IMG/VR virus record: IMGVR_UViG_3300021509_000004
Coordinates: 1-40,003 of that record
Strand: one strand, 5' to 3'
DNA from: a virus
Length of the DNA: 40,003 bases
Position numbers and translations under genes: made by a program. Shown in pieces: positions 7,253 through 14,591 of this stretch. The notes under the pieces were generated by a model, which ran no database searches, was not told the DNA's origin, and saw only the letters and a program-made list of their open reading frames with translations. The number at the start of each line of letters is the position of its first letter. Position 1 is the stretch's first letter.

Positions 7253-7714
7253 ATGGGACAACCAACGCCCTTTGGGGAATGGCAAGATATTGAGTTTGAC
7301 GAACCATACCTGAACGTGCCCGGACTGCCGGAGGAGGAAGAAATGTGCGAAGACTTCTTTTGTGTTCTCTCGGCGCTGGAGGAGTTGGCCGACCACTACG
7401 GCACAGTCTTGCCCGCCGTCTTGCGGGAAATCCTCAAGAGAATCATCGAACAAGAGCGCGGCCTGGACGACCATCATCTGCCGGAATTGTTTGAACTTCT
7501 TCTCCAATTCTTCCCCGCCCTTTGCCTTATCCGCAGCGACGAGGCTCAGCTTAGCCTAGCACCGGGAATGCCGATGTTGGTGTTTTCCATTGTGGGTGAA
7601 CAGAAGGAGTTTTATGAAGGTCATTGCACGTTCATAGTCACAGGAGAGTTAGAGAAGGAGATTGAAGGCAAAGTCTTCGCCGTGATAATCTTTGCTCCGA
7701 AGGAGGAGGAATGA
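7253..7714 (+). CDS. Acidic hypothetical protein, 153 aa
   Basis: It begins at ATG 7253 after GGAAGGGGGAAGA. The product is strongly acidic, with helical N-terminal two thirds (CEDFFCVLSALEELADHYG, HHLPELFELLLQF) and a C-terminal beta-rich part (MLVFSIVGEQKEFYEG, TFIVTGEL, FAVIIFAPKEEE). No catalytic motif or family is recognised. Its size and acidity would fit a host-protein inhibitor or DNA mimic, but this is speculation. The stop overlaps the next start (ATGA-type junction at 7711). Confidence 0.6.
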   Translation: MGQPTPFGEWQDIEFDEPYLNVPGLPEEEEMCEDFFCVLSALEELADHYGTVLPAVLREILKRIIEQERGLDDHHLPELFELLLQFFPALCLIRSDEAQLSLAPGMPMLVFSIVGEQKEFYEGHCTFIVTGELEKEIEGKVFAVIIFAPKEEE

Positions 7715-7980
7715 AGCCGAGGGTTAGGGTAACCAACGGCTACTTACGAAAAATCCGGCTGGGCGAGAAGCTATACATCGAAGTCCAGCCGGATTTTATA
7801 AGGGGAAAATACCCCGCGCCGGTTAAAATTACCGTGGAAATAAAAGAAGGCCCTGCGGCTGGGGCAAGGCCGCAGGGCCAAAGGAGGAGGGAAGATGGAG
7901 AAGAAGCCAGAAGCGGCTTCCCCTGCCATCTATCACGTCGCAGTAAACCTCTTCGTGACAAAGAAAGAGGCGGCGGATGA
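7711..7980 (+). CDS. Hypothetical protein, 89 aa, carrying two strong RNA hairpins
   Basis: The first 45 residues look like a small beta protein (RVRVTNGYLRKI, LYIEVQPDFIRG, PVKITVEI). From about residue 46 the composition changes to Gly/Arg/Glu-rich, low-complexity sequence. That part overlaps the following gene's ribosome binding site and first 86 bases in another frame. Two perfect inverted repeats lie inside the coding region (7750-7797 and 7849-7879). The gene may have lost an earlier stop through evolution of the second hairpin, or the true product may be shorter. Function is unknown. Confidence 0.5.
   Translation: MKPRVRVTNGYLRKIRLGEKLYIEVQPDFIRGKYPAPVKITVEIKEGPAAGARPQGQRRREDGEEARSGFPCHLSRRSKPLRDKERGGG
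7750..7797 (+). repeat. Terminator-like hairpin inside a coding region
   Basis: AAAATCCGGCTGG (7750-7762) is perfectly complementary to 7785-7797. The stem extends by a G-U and a C-G pair, around a loop of about 20 bases. The 3' arm ends in ATTTTATA, so it could act as a weak intrinsic terminator or attenuator on the plus strand. The complementary strand ends in ATTTTTCG. It sits within the gene at 7711-7980. Confidence 0.6.
7849..7879 (+). repeat. GC-rich intercistronic hairpin
   Basis: GGCCCTGCGGC (7849-7859) pairs perfectly with 7869-7879 around a nine-base loop. The ribosome binding site AGGAGGAGGGA of the gene at 7895 follows three bases later. There is no T-tract, so RNA stabilisation, an RNase processing site or a translation spacer is more likely than termination. 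Confidence 0.6.
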
Positions 7981-8137
7981 GTTCATTCAAAGTCTCAAGC
8001 CGCCAGGCAAAGAAGAAGGATTGTTAGCTTTCCTGGTGATACGTGAGAAGCTGGAGGGTGACGAAGCCACACAAACCTTATATGACCTGTTGGTTACAAG
8101 GCAGGTGCTAGAAGAGAAGGGGGCGCTGGGGGCATAG
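7895..8137 (+). CDS. Hypothetical protein, 80 aa; last gene of the replication operon
   Basis: A strong AGGAGGAGGGAAG precedes the ATG at 7895. The 80-residue product has a beta strand (IYHVAVNLFVTKKEA) followed by helices (ADEFIQSLKPPG, LLAFLVIREKLEG, ATQTLYDLLVTRQVLEEKG). It is compact and looks like a real small protein, but no family is recognised. Its last codons and TAG stop lie within the stem-loop of the bidirectional terminator, so translation and termination overlap here. It is the last plus-strand gene before the convergent structural block. Confidence 0.65.
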   Translation: MEKKPEAASPAIYHVAVNLFVTKKEAADEFIQSLKPPGKEEGLLAFLVIREKLEGDEATQTLYDLLVTRQVLEEKGALGA

Positions 8138-8151
8138 CGCCCCCTTCTCTT
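8112..8151. terminator. Bidirectional intrinsic terminator between convergent operons
   Basis: A perfect 16-bp stem (8112-8127 with 8136-8151, core GGGGGCGCT/AGCGCCCCC) encloses an eight-base loop. On the plus strand it is followed by a T-rich stretch (TCTCTTTCTTT). On the minus strand the purine arm gives a T/C-rich run (TTCTCTTC). It lies exactly between the last rightward gene (stop 8137) and the last leftward gene (stop 8155), so it probably ends transcription from both sides. Confidence 0.85.
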
Positions 8152-8154
8152 TCT

Positions 8155-8346
8155 TTACAGCATCTGTGCTTTCTTCGCCGCCTTCGGGAAGAGCCAGCCC
8201 AGGATGATAGTGATGAGGGTGAGAACTTCGGGCGGAAGCTCGAACTCCTTGAAGCCAAAGTAGTTGGCGATGGCAACGATGATGGCTAAGGCGAAGAAGA
8301 GCGCGCTCTTGTTCTCCTTAAACCAATCACGAATTTTCTCCCACAT
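8155..8346 (-). CDS. Holin-like two-TM protein, 63 aa
   Basis: The ATG at 8346 follows AAGGAGGGAAACT. The product starts with an amphipathic, charged segment (MWEKIRDWFKENK), then has two hydrophobic helices (about residues 14-31 and 40-56) and a basic C-terminus (KAAKKAQ). This length and topology are typical of small class II-type phage holins, which form lesions in the inner membrane to release endolysin. It lies next to an XhlA-like protein, a common lysis pairing, at the end of the late operon. The assignment rests on topology and context only. Confidence 0.65.
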   Translation of the reverse strand: MWEKIRDWFKENKSALFFALAIIVAIANYFGFKEFELPPEVLTLITIILGWLFPKAAKKAQML

Positions 8347-8366
8347 AGTTTCCCTCCTTGTCGTCG

Positions 8367-8561
8367 TTAGCCGCCGAGTGCCTTGAGGAGCACAGGAAAA
8401 ATCCGTGCTGCCCCCTCCCCAAGGGCAAGCGCGCCAACGACTATGATGAGAATGAGCATATGTTTTTGCTCATTCGACCTGATTTGTTCATACAGTTCTA
8501 TCAGGTCATCCAGCTTCGTCTCGATTTTCGTCAGACGATGTTCCAGTTGTGTCTCCTTCAT
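8367..8561 (-). CDS. XhlA-like membrane protein, 64 aa (lysis module)
   Basis: The 64-residue product consists of an N-terminal heptad-like coiled coil (residues 1-32, with the repeated pattern LTKIETKLDDLIELYEQI), one transmembrane helix (about 35-52) and a short tail. This is the architecture of the haemolysin XhlA family, which works with a holin in lysis of several phages and prophages. The gene starts behind GGAGG with a six-base spacer, inside the 3' end of the upstream gene (56-base overlap), and is followed by the holin-like gene. Confidence 0.7.
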   Translation of the reverse strand: MKETQLEHRLTKIETKLDDLIELYEQIRSNEQKHMLILIIVVGALALGEGAARIFPVLLKALGG

Positions 8562-8847
8562 CAGTGTCCTCCGACCGTGAAAGGTGTTGTAATGCCTGGT
8601 CAGTCAGGATTTCAGCAGCAATGCGTAATTGTTTTGCCAGAAATAATTGAAGCTGGGGCGTAAGGCCCGCAGGCAACGCTAAAGTAGGTTGCCTGGTTAT
8701 TTGGGGGTGTGCCGTAACTGCAACAGTGAGCGGCGGAGTTACGGCTGCATTCACAAGCTGCATAACAACGCTGTCAAGTTCGGCGGGTGGCACACCTAAT
8801 TTGGCTGCTAGCTGCTCGTATTTCGTTTGTCGTTTCTTTTTACTCAT
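8506..8847 (-). CDS. Hypothetical protein, 113 aa
   Basis: The start chosen is ATG 8847 (MSKKKRQTKYEQL), which has AGGAGGAGGGCTAG just upstream; a longer frame upstream lacks this. A helical N-terminus reads KYEQLAAKLGVPPAELDSVVMQLVNAA. A Pro/Thr-rich middle and a helical region (QLFLAKQLRIAAEILTDQALQHL) follow, then an acidic Thr/Ser/Asp tail that overlaps the XhlA-like gene. It lies between tail and lysis genes. No family is recognised; a tail- or lysis-associated role is inferred from position only. Confidence 0.6.
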   Translation of the reverse strand: MSKKKRQTKYEQLAAKLGVPPAELDSVVMQLVNAAVTPPLTVAVTAHPQITRQPTLALPAGLTPQLQLFLAKQLRIAAEILTDQALQHLSRSEDTDEGDTTGTSSDENRDEAG

Positions 8848-8848
8848 T

Positions 8849-9157
8849 CTAGCCCTCCTCCTTATAGTCAGCATCCAAACGCGCCTTGATGAGTGCTGCT
8901 AATGTTTGAGCCGCCTTTGCTTCCTCGGCGGTCATTTCATCCATATCGTCTAAGGGAGGTTCGATGGCAGGGTCATAAAGACGGAGTTCACTGCCCACCA
9001 GGGGGCGGTAGTGTTTTTTTCCTTTTGGCCCTATGCGCGTTGTCCCTTCTGTGTAATTGACAACAATTACTTTACCATCACGCGCAACAACGATACGGTC
9101 AATAACGTATTTTGTAAGTTCAATAACTTTCTTTTTCTTGATGAGTTTCCCAGCCAT
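8849..9157 (-). CDS. Hypothetical protein, 102 aa, downstream of the tail fiber
   Basis: It follows the fiber gene after a two-base gap, with AGGAGGTAACA before its ATG. The basic N-terminus (MAGKLIKKKKV) leads into two beta strands (DRIVVARDGKVIVVNYTEG, the second ending in charged residues) and a helical acidic tail (EMTAEEAKAAQTLAALIKARL). Small genes directly after tail-fiber genes are sometimes fiber chaperones or minor tail proteins. The sequence has no motif that would confirm this. Confidence 0.6.
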   Translation of the reverse strand: MAGKLIKKKKVIELTKYVIDRIVVARDGKVIVVNYTEGTTRIGPKGKKHYRPLVGSELRLYDPAIEPPLDDMDEMTAEEAKAAQTLAALIKARLDADYKEEG

Positions 9158-9159
9158 TG

Positions 9160-12100
9160 TTACCTCCTATACCGCAAGCACGCAAAGACGGTTTCAACCC
9201 AGTCTAGACAGGTGGCTTCTGCCATACCTTGCAGATAGACATAAATTGTGCTTCCGTTTACGTCCGGGATGTCGGCGAAGACAAACCCGGTTACCATCGG
9301 CCACCAATCGCTGCCGCCCGCTATGCGCTGATGGTTGACAGTAGCATAATAGTGATTGCTGCCATTATAGTAAATACGGAAACGAAAGCCCACGCGATAG
9401 TTAGTGCCCCACCCGCTGAGGGTACGCATATATGTGCGGTGTATTAAGAACCAACGTTCGTTCGCATAAGTAGTGGTAGACCACGTAAAATACCAGAGGT
9501 CATACCACGTCCACCCTGCGCCGGGGCTTTGGTTACTGTGGCTAACCCAACGCCATTCGTTAGCATAATACCCTATATGTTGCTGGCCCTGAAAACTGCA
9601 CTGATATGAACTATCATAACGAGCAACAAGAATGTCGGGCTGGAAACTATACCGCCACTGCGACCCAAAGCACACATCGAGGTGATTGTCCGATTTCAGG
9701 TAGCTTAGATAATCGCCGCTATCAAACGTAATTTGGGGCGTACCTGCATTACTAAGATTTAAAAGGTTTCCGTAAAGATTGTACGCATAAAGATTCGCCC
9801 ACCGATAGCCACTACTGCCCAGGCTGCGGGCATTGTTTGCGTTGGGTATAATGTCAACATCCAAAGCGGAGGTTAAGTGTTCATTCGATAGTCCGCCGTG
9901 TGCTTGTGTGCAGACATAGTGTGCATCGCTAGGCGCGCCACCGCCACCACCTACATCTTGCGGTTCCCACTGACTAGCCCCGCTATTCCACACAAGGGCC
10001 TGTCCATTTGACGGGGCGGCGGAAGCCACCGTCCGTCCTTGCAGACGGTTTGCATTCCATTGGGCGGTATCCTTTCCGACTTGTGCAGCGGTGACGTTGT
10101 GGGGGTTAGAAGTATTAGCAACGTGGCTGTCGTGCGCCGACTTCAGCGCGGCAACATCTACACCGTCCACCGTGCCGGAGACAGTAATGTTGCCCGATAC
10201 GTCGAAGTTTTTGTGGCACTTAACCTGATTGCTAAGCCACTCGAAGATAGTTTCAGTGGTAGGGTTCTCGCCGTCCCCGCTCAGGAAACGCACATAGCCT
10301 TGTGCACCTGAAGGCGCGCCGCCTGCATTGTAATCGCCGAAGTCAAGGTAGAAGCAGCCAGGATGCAGGCTATGTGATGGGCCAAAGACTTGCACTTCAG
10401 CGCCGCGCCAACCTGCGCCGCCCAACAAAGCTACGCGCCCTTCCAATCCTGCGTGAGCGAGATACTCATCGCTAATGTATAGCCCCTCTGCCCCACCGAT
10501 GTACGTCACGAAACGGTTGTTGGCCTTGTCATAACGAAACTCGTCATTGCCGTCCACCCAAATCGAAGGGGTAGAAAGGGGCGTTAAGTCAAGAGCGTGC
10601 GCGTTAATATATGCACGGGTTGCGCCGTCGGCATAAAATTCAATACGTTTGTTAGTATTGTCCAGGAAAACGCACTGGTCGCCGCCCCAAATGTGGCTAA
10701 CGTGTAAACTGTCCCAACGGTGGGCAGCGTCACCTAAACCGCGCGTCAGGTCGGCGTCAGGTATAATGTTAACATCAATCTGCTGGATTAAATGCTCGTT
10801 CGTTAGCGTGCCATTGGCCTGTGTTACCACATAGTGGGCGTCAACAGGTGCGCCACCGCCGCCGCCCGCGCTAAATTGTGTCCAGCTATTGCCACTATCT
10901 TCTGTCCAGAGAAGATGTCCACCATCAAATCGAATCGCAGCCCAATGGCTTACTCCCTGGTCATAAAAGCGTATGTCAGCGTGGTCGTGGGTTTGCAGCC
11001 AGTTAATATGCAAATCAGCGCCACGCATACGCACTTCGCCGCCGAATTGCACAACATCATTAAGTCCTTCCGTGTAGATAGCGTAGCGCGTGTTGCCCGA
11101 TAGAGTGGGAATATAAAGGCCGTAGCACGTATTGATTGTGCCATAGTTTGCAACCGCTACTCCCCGGAAAAGCCAAACATTCTCGACTGTCCCGCCCAGG
11201 TGATTAACGTAAGCGGCTATTGCTGCCCCATCGGTAATAGTTCCGGCAGCAGCAGTTTTCTCAAATTCGCCATAAACTCCCGTTACAGCTTGAATAGTTC
11301 CGGCCCCGCAGTGGTGAACATAACCTAAAACACCCGTCAATGACCCAGGGATGTTTTCGTCAGTTTTGGTAGTCTGCGCCGCTGCTAATATACCACGGTA
11401 ACTTGCACTGCTCGACCCACTAGGCGAGGGCTGAATAACAATAAGTGCGCCGCGCTTATCGCCCGATGTGGCAGGGCAAGTCCAGCGCACCTCCAGCGTG
11501 TCGTGTAGTGTAATACCATCAGCGCTCAGAACAGCATCGCCACCAGCGAAATATGCTTTACCGGTTGCAGCGTCAATCCAAAACTCTTTGGTGGTATCAT
11601 TCCAGCCCAGGATACCATCAGGTGTTAATTCGACATAGGCGTGGTCGTCATAAATGGTTTGCTTGTTAGTTAGGCCGCCATAGCTGTCGCCAGGCCAGCA
11701 GAATGTAAAGTAAGCCCACTTCTTTCCATCATCTTTCCACGTCGAGTTACTATAAGCTGCGCCACCAATATACAGGGCCGCCGCCGTCCACGCATTGCTC
11801 TCTGCTTTGGTATCATCAATATGGCCGCTCTCCGGTTCTTGTCCGTGCCAGTAGTTAAGCTCGGAGGTCATATTGGTTTGAATATCGCCGAGCTTGTTTG
11901 TACCCGCGTAATTGTCAATAAGCCAGGCGGCCAGAATTAGGGAGTAGGTAGCGAGAGGCGAGCCGAACGATTGTCCCCAATCGCTATAATGGTTATTAAC
12001 GTCATCAATTAGTTGGGTGCATTCGTCCCGGTCAGATGTGTTGTTGGTATAGTAATACTTTGTGGCGTACAAGACGGCAACGTTTGCCAGTCCTCGCGCC

Positions 12101-14082
12101 TTTGCTGCATTGTCTATTCCGGTTAAATCACTCCACCGCGTACCTGCCGAGTATGTACCATAGAATTGTTGGGCTGAATGCCACTCTTCGGCTTTTTCTG
12201 TGCTAGCATTTTTGGCGTGGTTAATCCAATGGGCTACCAAATGGCGAAGACAAAAGATACTGTCATAAAACCATTTTTCATCGTCGTTATAGTCGTAGCC
12301 GTCGTTGTACTCAATGTAGACAGTATAGTGTCCACCTTGGTCTAGCCACCACCGCTGATAGCCCAGCAACTCCCAATAGTAAGGTTCGGTTGTATAATGG
12401 TAGCGATAAGCAAAGGCATCGTTGAAGTGGCGGCCCGTGCTGCCATATTCGTCCTGCCCGTGTGCCGTGCGGTGGCTGTCATTCCAATCTGCACTCCACG
12501 TCCAATTGCTGCGGTCAATGTAATCAAAATGTCGCAACCAGACACCATCGGCTCGATGGTAGAATTCAGACAAGACGCTGCTTTCGCCCTCAATCAGCCA
12601 GCGAGCTAGCTGGCAGCGGGCCAAACAGCTAATCGAGGCTAAAGCATAGGATGGGTAAGGGTGTGCGTTATGGTTGTCTAGCAAGTATGCCTGGCTACCA
12701 CGAATGCGGTCGGCAGTAATTGACCAGCCTGCAATGTCCCCGCTTGCTGCGTGTAGCTTGCCGGTGAAGTAACCATCCTGGGCAAAGATGCCATAACCGC
12801 TAAGCGAACCAAAGCGGGGGTGAGAAAGTCCAGTTAGATTACCTAAGCTAACTTTGGTTGTCCAATCATAGTGGGCAAAGCCTTCGCGCTTAACAATATC
12901 TATACGATTGGGCCGCCACGTATGCCCGCCCACCATTGCTATCCAGCCATCCCCGCGTTGGCCGGTGTTCAGAACACCTTCGTCTTTGTAAAAACTATCG
13001 GCCCCACCACCATCACAATTTCGAGTGACGGAGTAGCGATAACCCCCGCTGATGGGTGTCCCGCTACTGGTAACTTTCATCCACTCCGTTCGGTCAGCGG
13101 CGGGGTGAAGCCAAATATAATCGCCGGATTCAAAGATGTCATCAGCAACATCAATCGTAGTATCGGTCGGGCTAACATCGGCAATTAGCTTCGTGGCAGG
13201 CATTACATAGAAGAGGCTGCCTAGACATTGCGCTATATTCAGGCGCAAAACAGTGGCTTGTAGTTCGCCGCGTAAAAGAACATTGTTGAACTCCGCATTT
13301 CCATCGTAATTGATTTGCCAGCCACGTATGCCACTAGAAAAGTTTGAAGTTTTGATGAGTTTGTTTGTGCCGTCAATGACGATATTAGCGCCCGAACCAA
13401 CTTCAATCTTGGCGTTTTGGGCGTCTAGCTTAATACCCCCGCCCTGAAGATAAGTATCAGTGATTGTCCAGCCACCAATTTGTCCCTTACTTGACCAGAG
13501 CGTACCATCCTTTTGGACACTAAACGGCGCATCGCTGGGGTTTTCGTCCCCAACCCACAAGCGGTAAGTATCATTAACAGCCGAGAGAAAGATAATTCCG
13601 TTTTCTGTCCCCAGGACAAGTTCGCCACTGCTGCGCAATTCGGCATTGTTCTTGTATAGCTTGTCAGCGCCAATCGTCCAGCCTGCAATGTCACCGGCAC
13701 TAGCGTGAATCGTACCCTTGAAAGTGGCGTCACCTGTCTCTGCGTCTAGGTTTACTGTCTCTTCGGTGTCGCTATACAAGCGGAGGCCCTGGCCGTCTAT
13801 AACAATGCGCGCGCCGGACGCGCCAGACTTGAACTCAAAGGCATCGCCATATGCCTCAACCCGTCCTGCCCGCAAGCGCGCCCACTCGCCGCTGCCGCTG
13901 AAGCTAAGCGGGCGAGGTGTGCCCTCAGTCCAAACAGCAATCTGGTCGTCAGAAACCTCCCACAATGCGCCGCTAAACTGTCCGCCGCCCGTGGTATCAT
14001 TAACGCCAATGGCGGCCAGTCGTTTATAAATATCGTCAATTTGAAATTCGAGTTTCTTAAGAATGTCACAAACCGTAGCCAT
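9160..14082 (-). CDS. Tail fiber / receptor-binding protein, 1640 aa, with embedded helical domain
   Basis: An N-terminal coiled coil (residues 1-27) is followed by tandem beta modules of the type GDIAGWTI ... LYKNNAELRSSGELVLG, seen near residues 130-245 and again near 470 and 800, typical of trimeric phage fibers. Residues about 477-805 are different: helical and rich in Trp, Tyr and His, like an alpha-helical toroid (polysaccharide lyase or glycosidase type). They interrupt the fiber repeats. The C-terminal half contains two copies of a glycine hinge plus module (AP.DAHYV.TQA ... LDVDIIP) near 1077 and 1377. It ends in an aromatic-rich tip (about 1480-1640). It probably binds, and may degrade, a surface polymer. 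About 60 Trp were counted by hand, roughly three times a usual share. Confidence 0.85.
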   Translation of the reverse strand: MATVCDILKKLEFQIDDIYKRLAAIGVNDTTGGGQFSGALWEVSDDQIAVWTEGTPRPLSFSGSGEWARLRAGRVEAYGDAFEFKSGASGARIVIDGQGLRLYSDTEETVNLDAETGDATFKGTIHASAGDIAGWTIGADKLYKNNAELRSSGELVLGTENGIIFLSAVNDTYRLWVGDENPSDAPFSVQKDGTLWSSKGQIGGWTITDTYLQGGGIKLDAQNAKIEVGSGANIVIDGTNKLIKTSNFSSGIRGWQINYDGNAEFNNVLLRGELQATVLRLNIAQCLGSLFYVMPATKLIADVSPTDTTIDVADDIFESGDYIWLHPAADRTEWMKVTSSGTPISGGYRYSVTRNCDGGGADSFYKDEGVLNTGQRGDGWIAMVGGHTWRPNRIDIVKREGFAHYDWTTKVSLGNLTGLSHPRFGSLSGYGIFAQDGYFTGKLHAASGDIAGWSITADRIRGSQAYLLDNHNAHPYPSYALASISCLARCQLARWLIEGESSVLSEFYHRADGVWLRHFDYIDRSNWTWSADWNDSHRTAHGQDEYGSTGRHFNDAFAYRYHYTTEPYYWELLGYQRWWLDQGGHYTVYIEYNDGYDYNDDEKWFYDSIFCLRHLVAHWINHAKNASTEKAEEWHSAQQFYGTYSAGTRWSDLTGIDNAAKARGLANVAVLYATKYYYTNNTSDRDECTQLIDDVNNHYSDWGQSFGSPLATYSLILAAWLIDNYAGTNKLGDIQTNMTSELNYWHGQEPESGHIDDTKAESNAWTAAALYIGGAAYSNSTWKDDGKKWAYFTFCWPGDSYGGLTNKQTIYDDHAYVELTPDGILGWNDTTKEFWIDAATGKAYFAGGDAVLSADGITLHDTLEVRWTCPATSGDKRGALIVIQPSPSGSSSASYRGILAAAQTTKTDENIPGSLTGVLGYVHHCGAGTIQAVTGVYGEFEKTAAAGTITDGAAIAAYVNHLGGTVENVWLFRGVAVANYGTINTCYGLYIPTLSGNTRYAIYTEGLNDVVQFGGEVRMRGADLHINWLQTHDHADIRFYDQGVSHWAAIRFDGGHLLWTEDSGNSWTQFSAGGGGGAPVDAHYVVTQANGTLTNEHLIQQIDVNIIPDADLTRGLGDAAHRWDSLHVSHIWGGDQCVFLDNTNKRIEFYADGATRAYINAHALDLTPLSTPSIWVDGNDEFRYDKANNRFVTYIGGAEGLYISDEYLAHAGLEGRVALLGGAGWRGAEVQVFGPSHSLHPGCFYLDFGDYNAGGAPSGAQGYVRFLSGDGENPTTETIFEWLSNQVKCHKNFDVSGNITVSGTVDGVDVAALKSAHDSHVANTSNPHNVTAAQVGKDTAQWNANRLQGRTVASAAPSNGQALVWNSGASQWEPQDVGGGGGAPSDAHYVCTQAHGGLSNEHLTSALDVDIIPNANNARSLGSSGYRWANLYAYNLYGNLLNLSNAGTPQITFDSGDYLSYLKSDNHLDVCFGSQWRYSFQPDILVARYDSSYQCSFQGQQHIGYYANEWRWVSHSNQSPGAGWTWYDLWYFTWSTTTYANERWFLIHRTYMRTLSGWGTNYRVGFRFRIYYNGSNHYYATVNHQRIAGGSDWWPMVTGFVFADIPDVNGSTIYVYLQGMAEATCLDWVETVFACLRYRR

Positions 14083-14591
14083 CAGTCAGGACAGACCTCA
14101 TCAAACGAATAGGGGCAGGGCTTAAATGCTCTTTGCATCGGTGCTTCTTGGGGCACATAACCAAAGATAAGTTCAAATAAACGCCGGGACATCTGGATAT
14201 AATCCATCGTTTCCCACTCCCAAATGTCCTCGACCCTGAAGCCCTCCCGTTCAAGCACGGCTTTCTGGAGGGCGTCGAGTTCCACCTGGGCGGGGTCGGT
14301 GTGCCAGTATGACTGGACACGGATGACGAGGGGAGGGTAGCTTAGATAAATCACAAAGTCCAGGACGGCCCCGCCAGGAATCAAACGCCCGCCCATTACC
14401 GGAACCTGGTATGCGAACGGGATGTTGTGACGCTGAAGCCAGCCATAAACGGCCCTCTCAGCGGCGGAAGCCTCAAACGGCCCTGCCGACAACGCTTCCC
14501 GTTCGGTCAGGCCCACGCGGGCGAGGCGCGTACCACGGGGAATATCTGGCCTTTCGCCTTTCTTAAACCGAGGGTAACGCGGTAAATCCAT
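14082..14591 (-). CDS. Restriction-endonuclease-fold protein with degenerate active site, 169 aa
   Basis: The core resembles the DUF559/Vsr-like branch of the PD-(D/E)XK fold. It has E45 in a helix (AAERAVYGWLQRH), the strand YQVPVMGGR, D78 in GGAVLDFVIYL, then the strand PPLVIRVQSYWH and the helix-turn DALQKAVLEREGFRVEDIWEWE. In active members the second strand carries ExK or ExD. Here that place reads R91-V-Q93, so catalysis is doubtful. It is wedged between the propeller-like tail gene and the fiber gene with one-base overlaps on both sides, suggesting a structural or assembly role in the tail. A DNA-processing role during ejection cannot be excluded. Confidence 0.6.
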   Translation of the reverse strand: MDLPRYPRFKKGERPDIPRGTRLARVGLTEREALSAGPFEASAAERAVYGWLQRHNIPFAYQVPVMGGRLIPGGAVLDFVIYLSYPPLVIRVQSYWHTDPAQVELDALQKAVLEREGFRVEDIWEWETMDYIQMSRRLFELIFGYVPQEAPMQRAFKPCPYSFDEVCPD

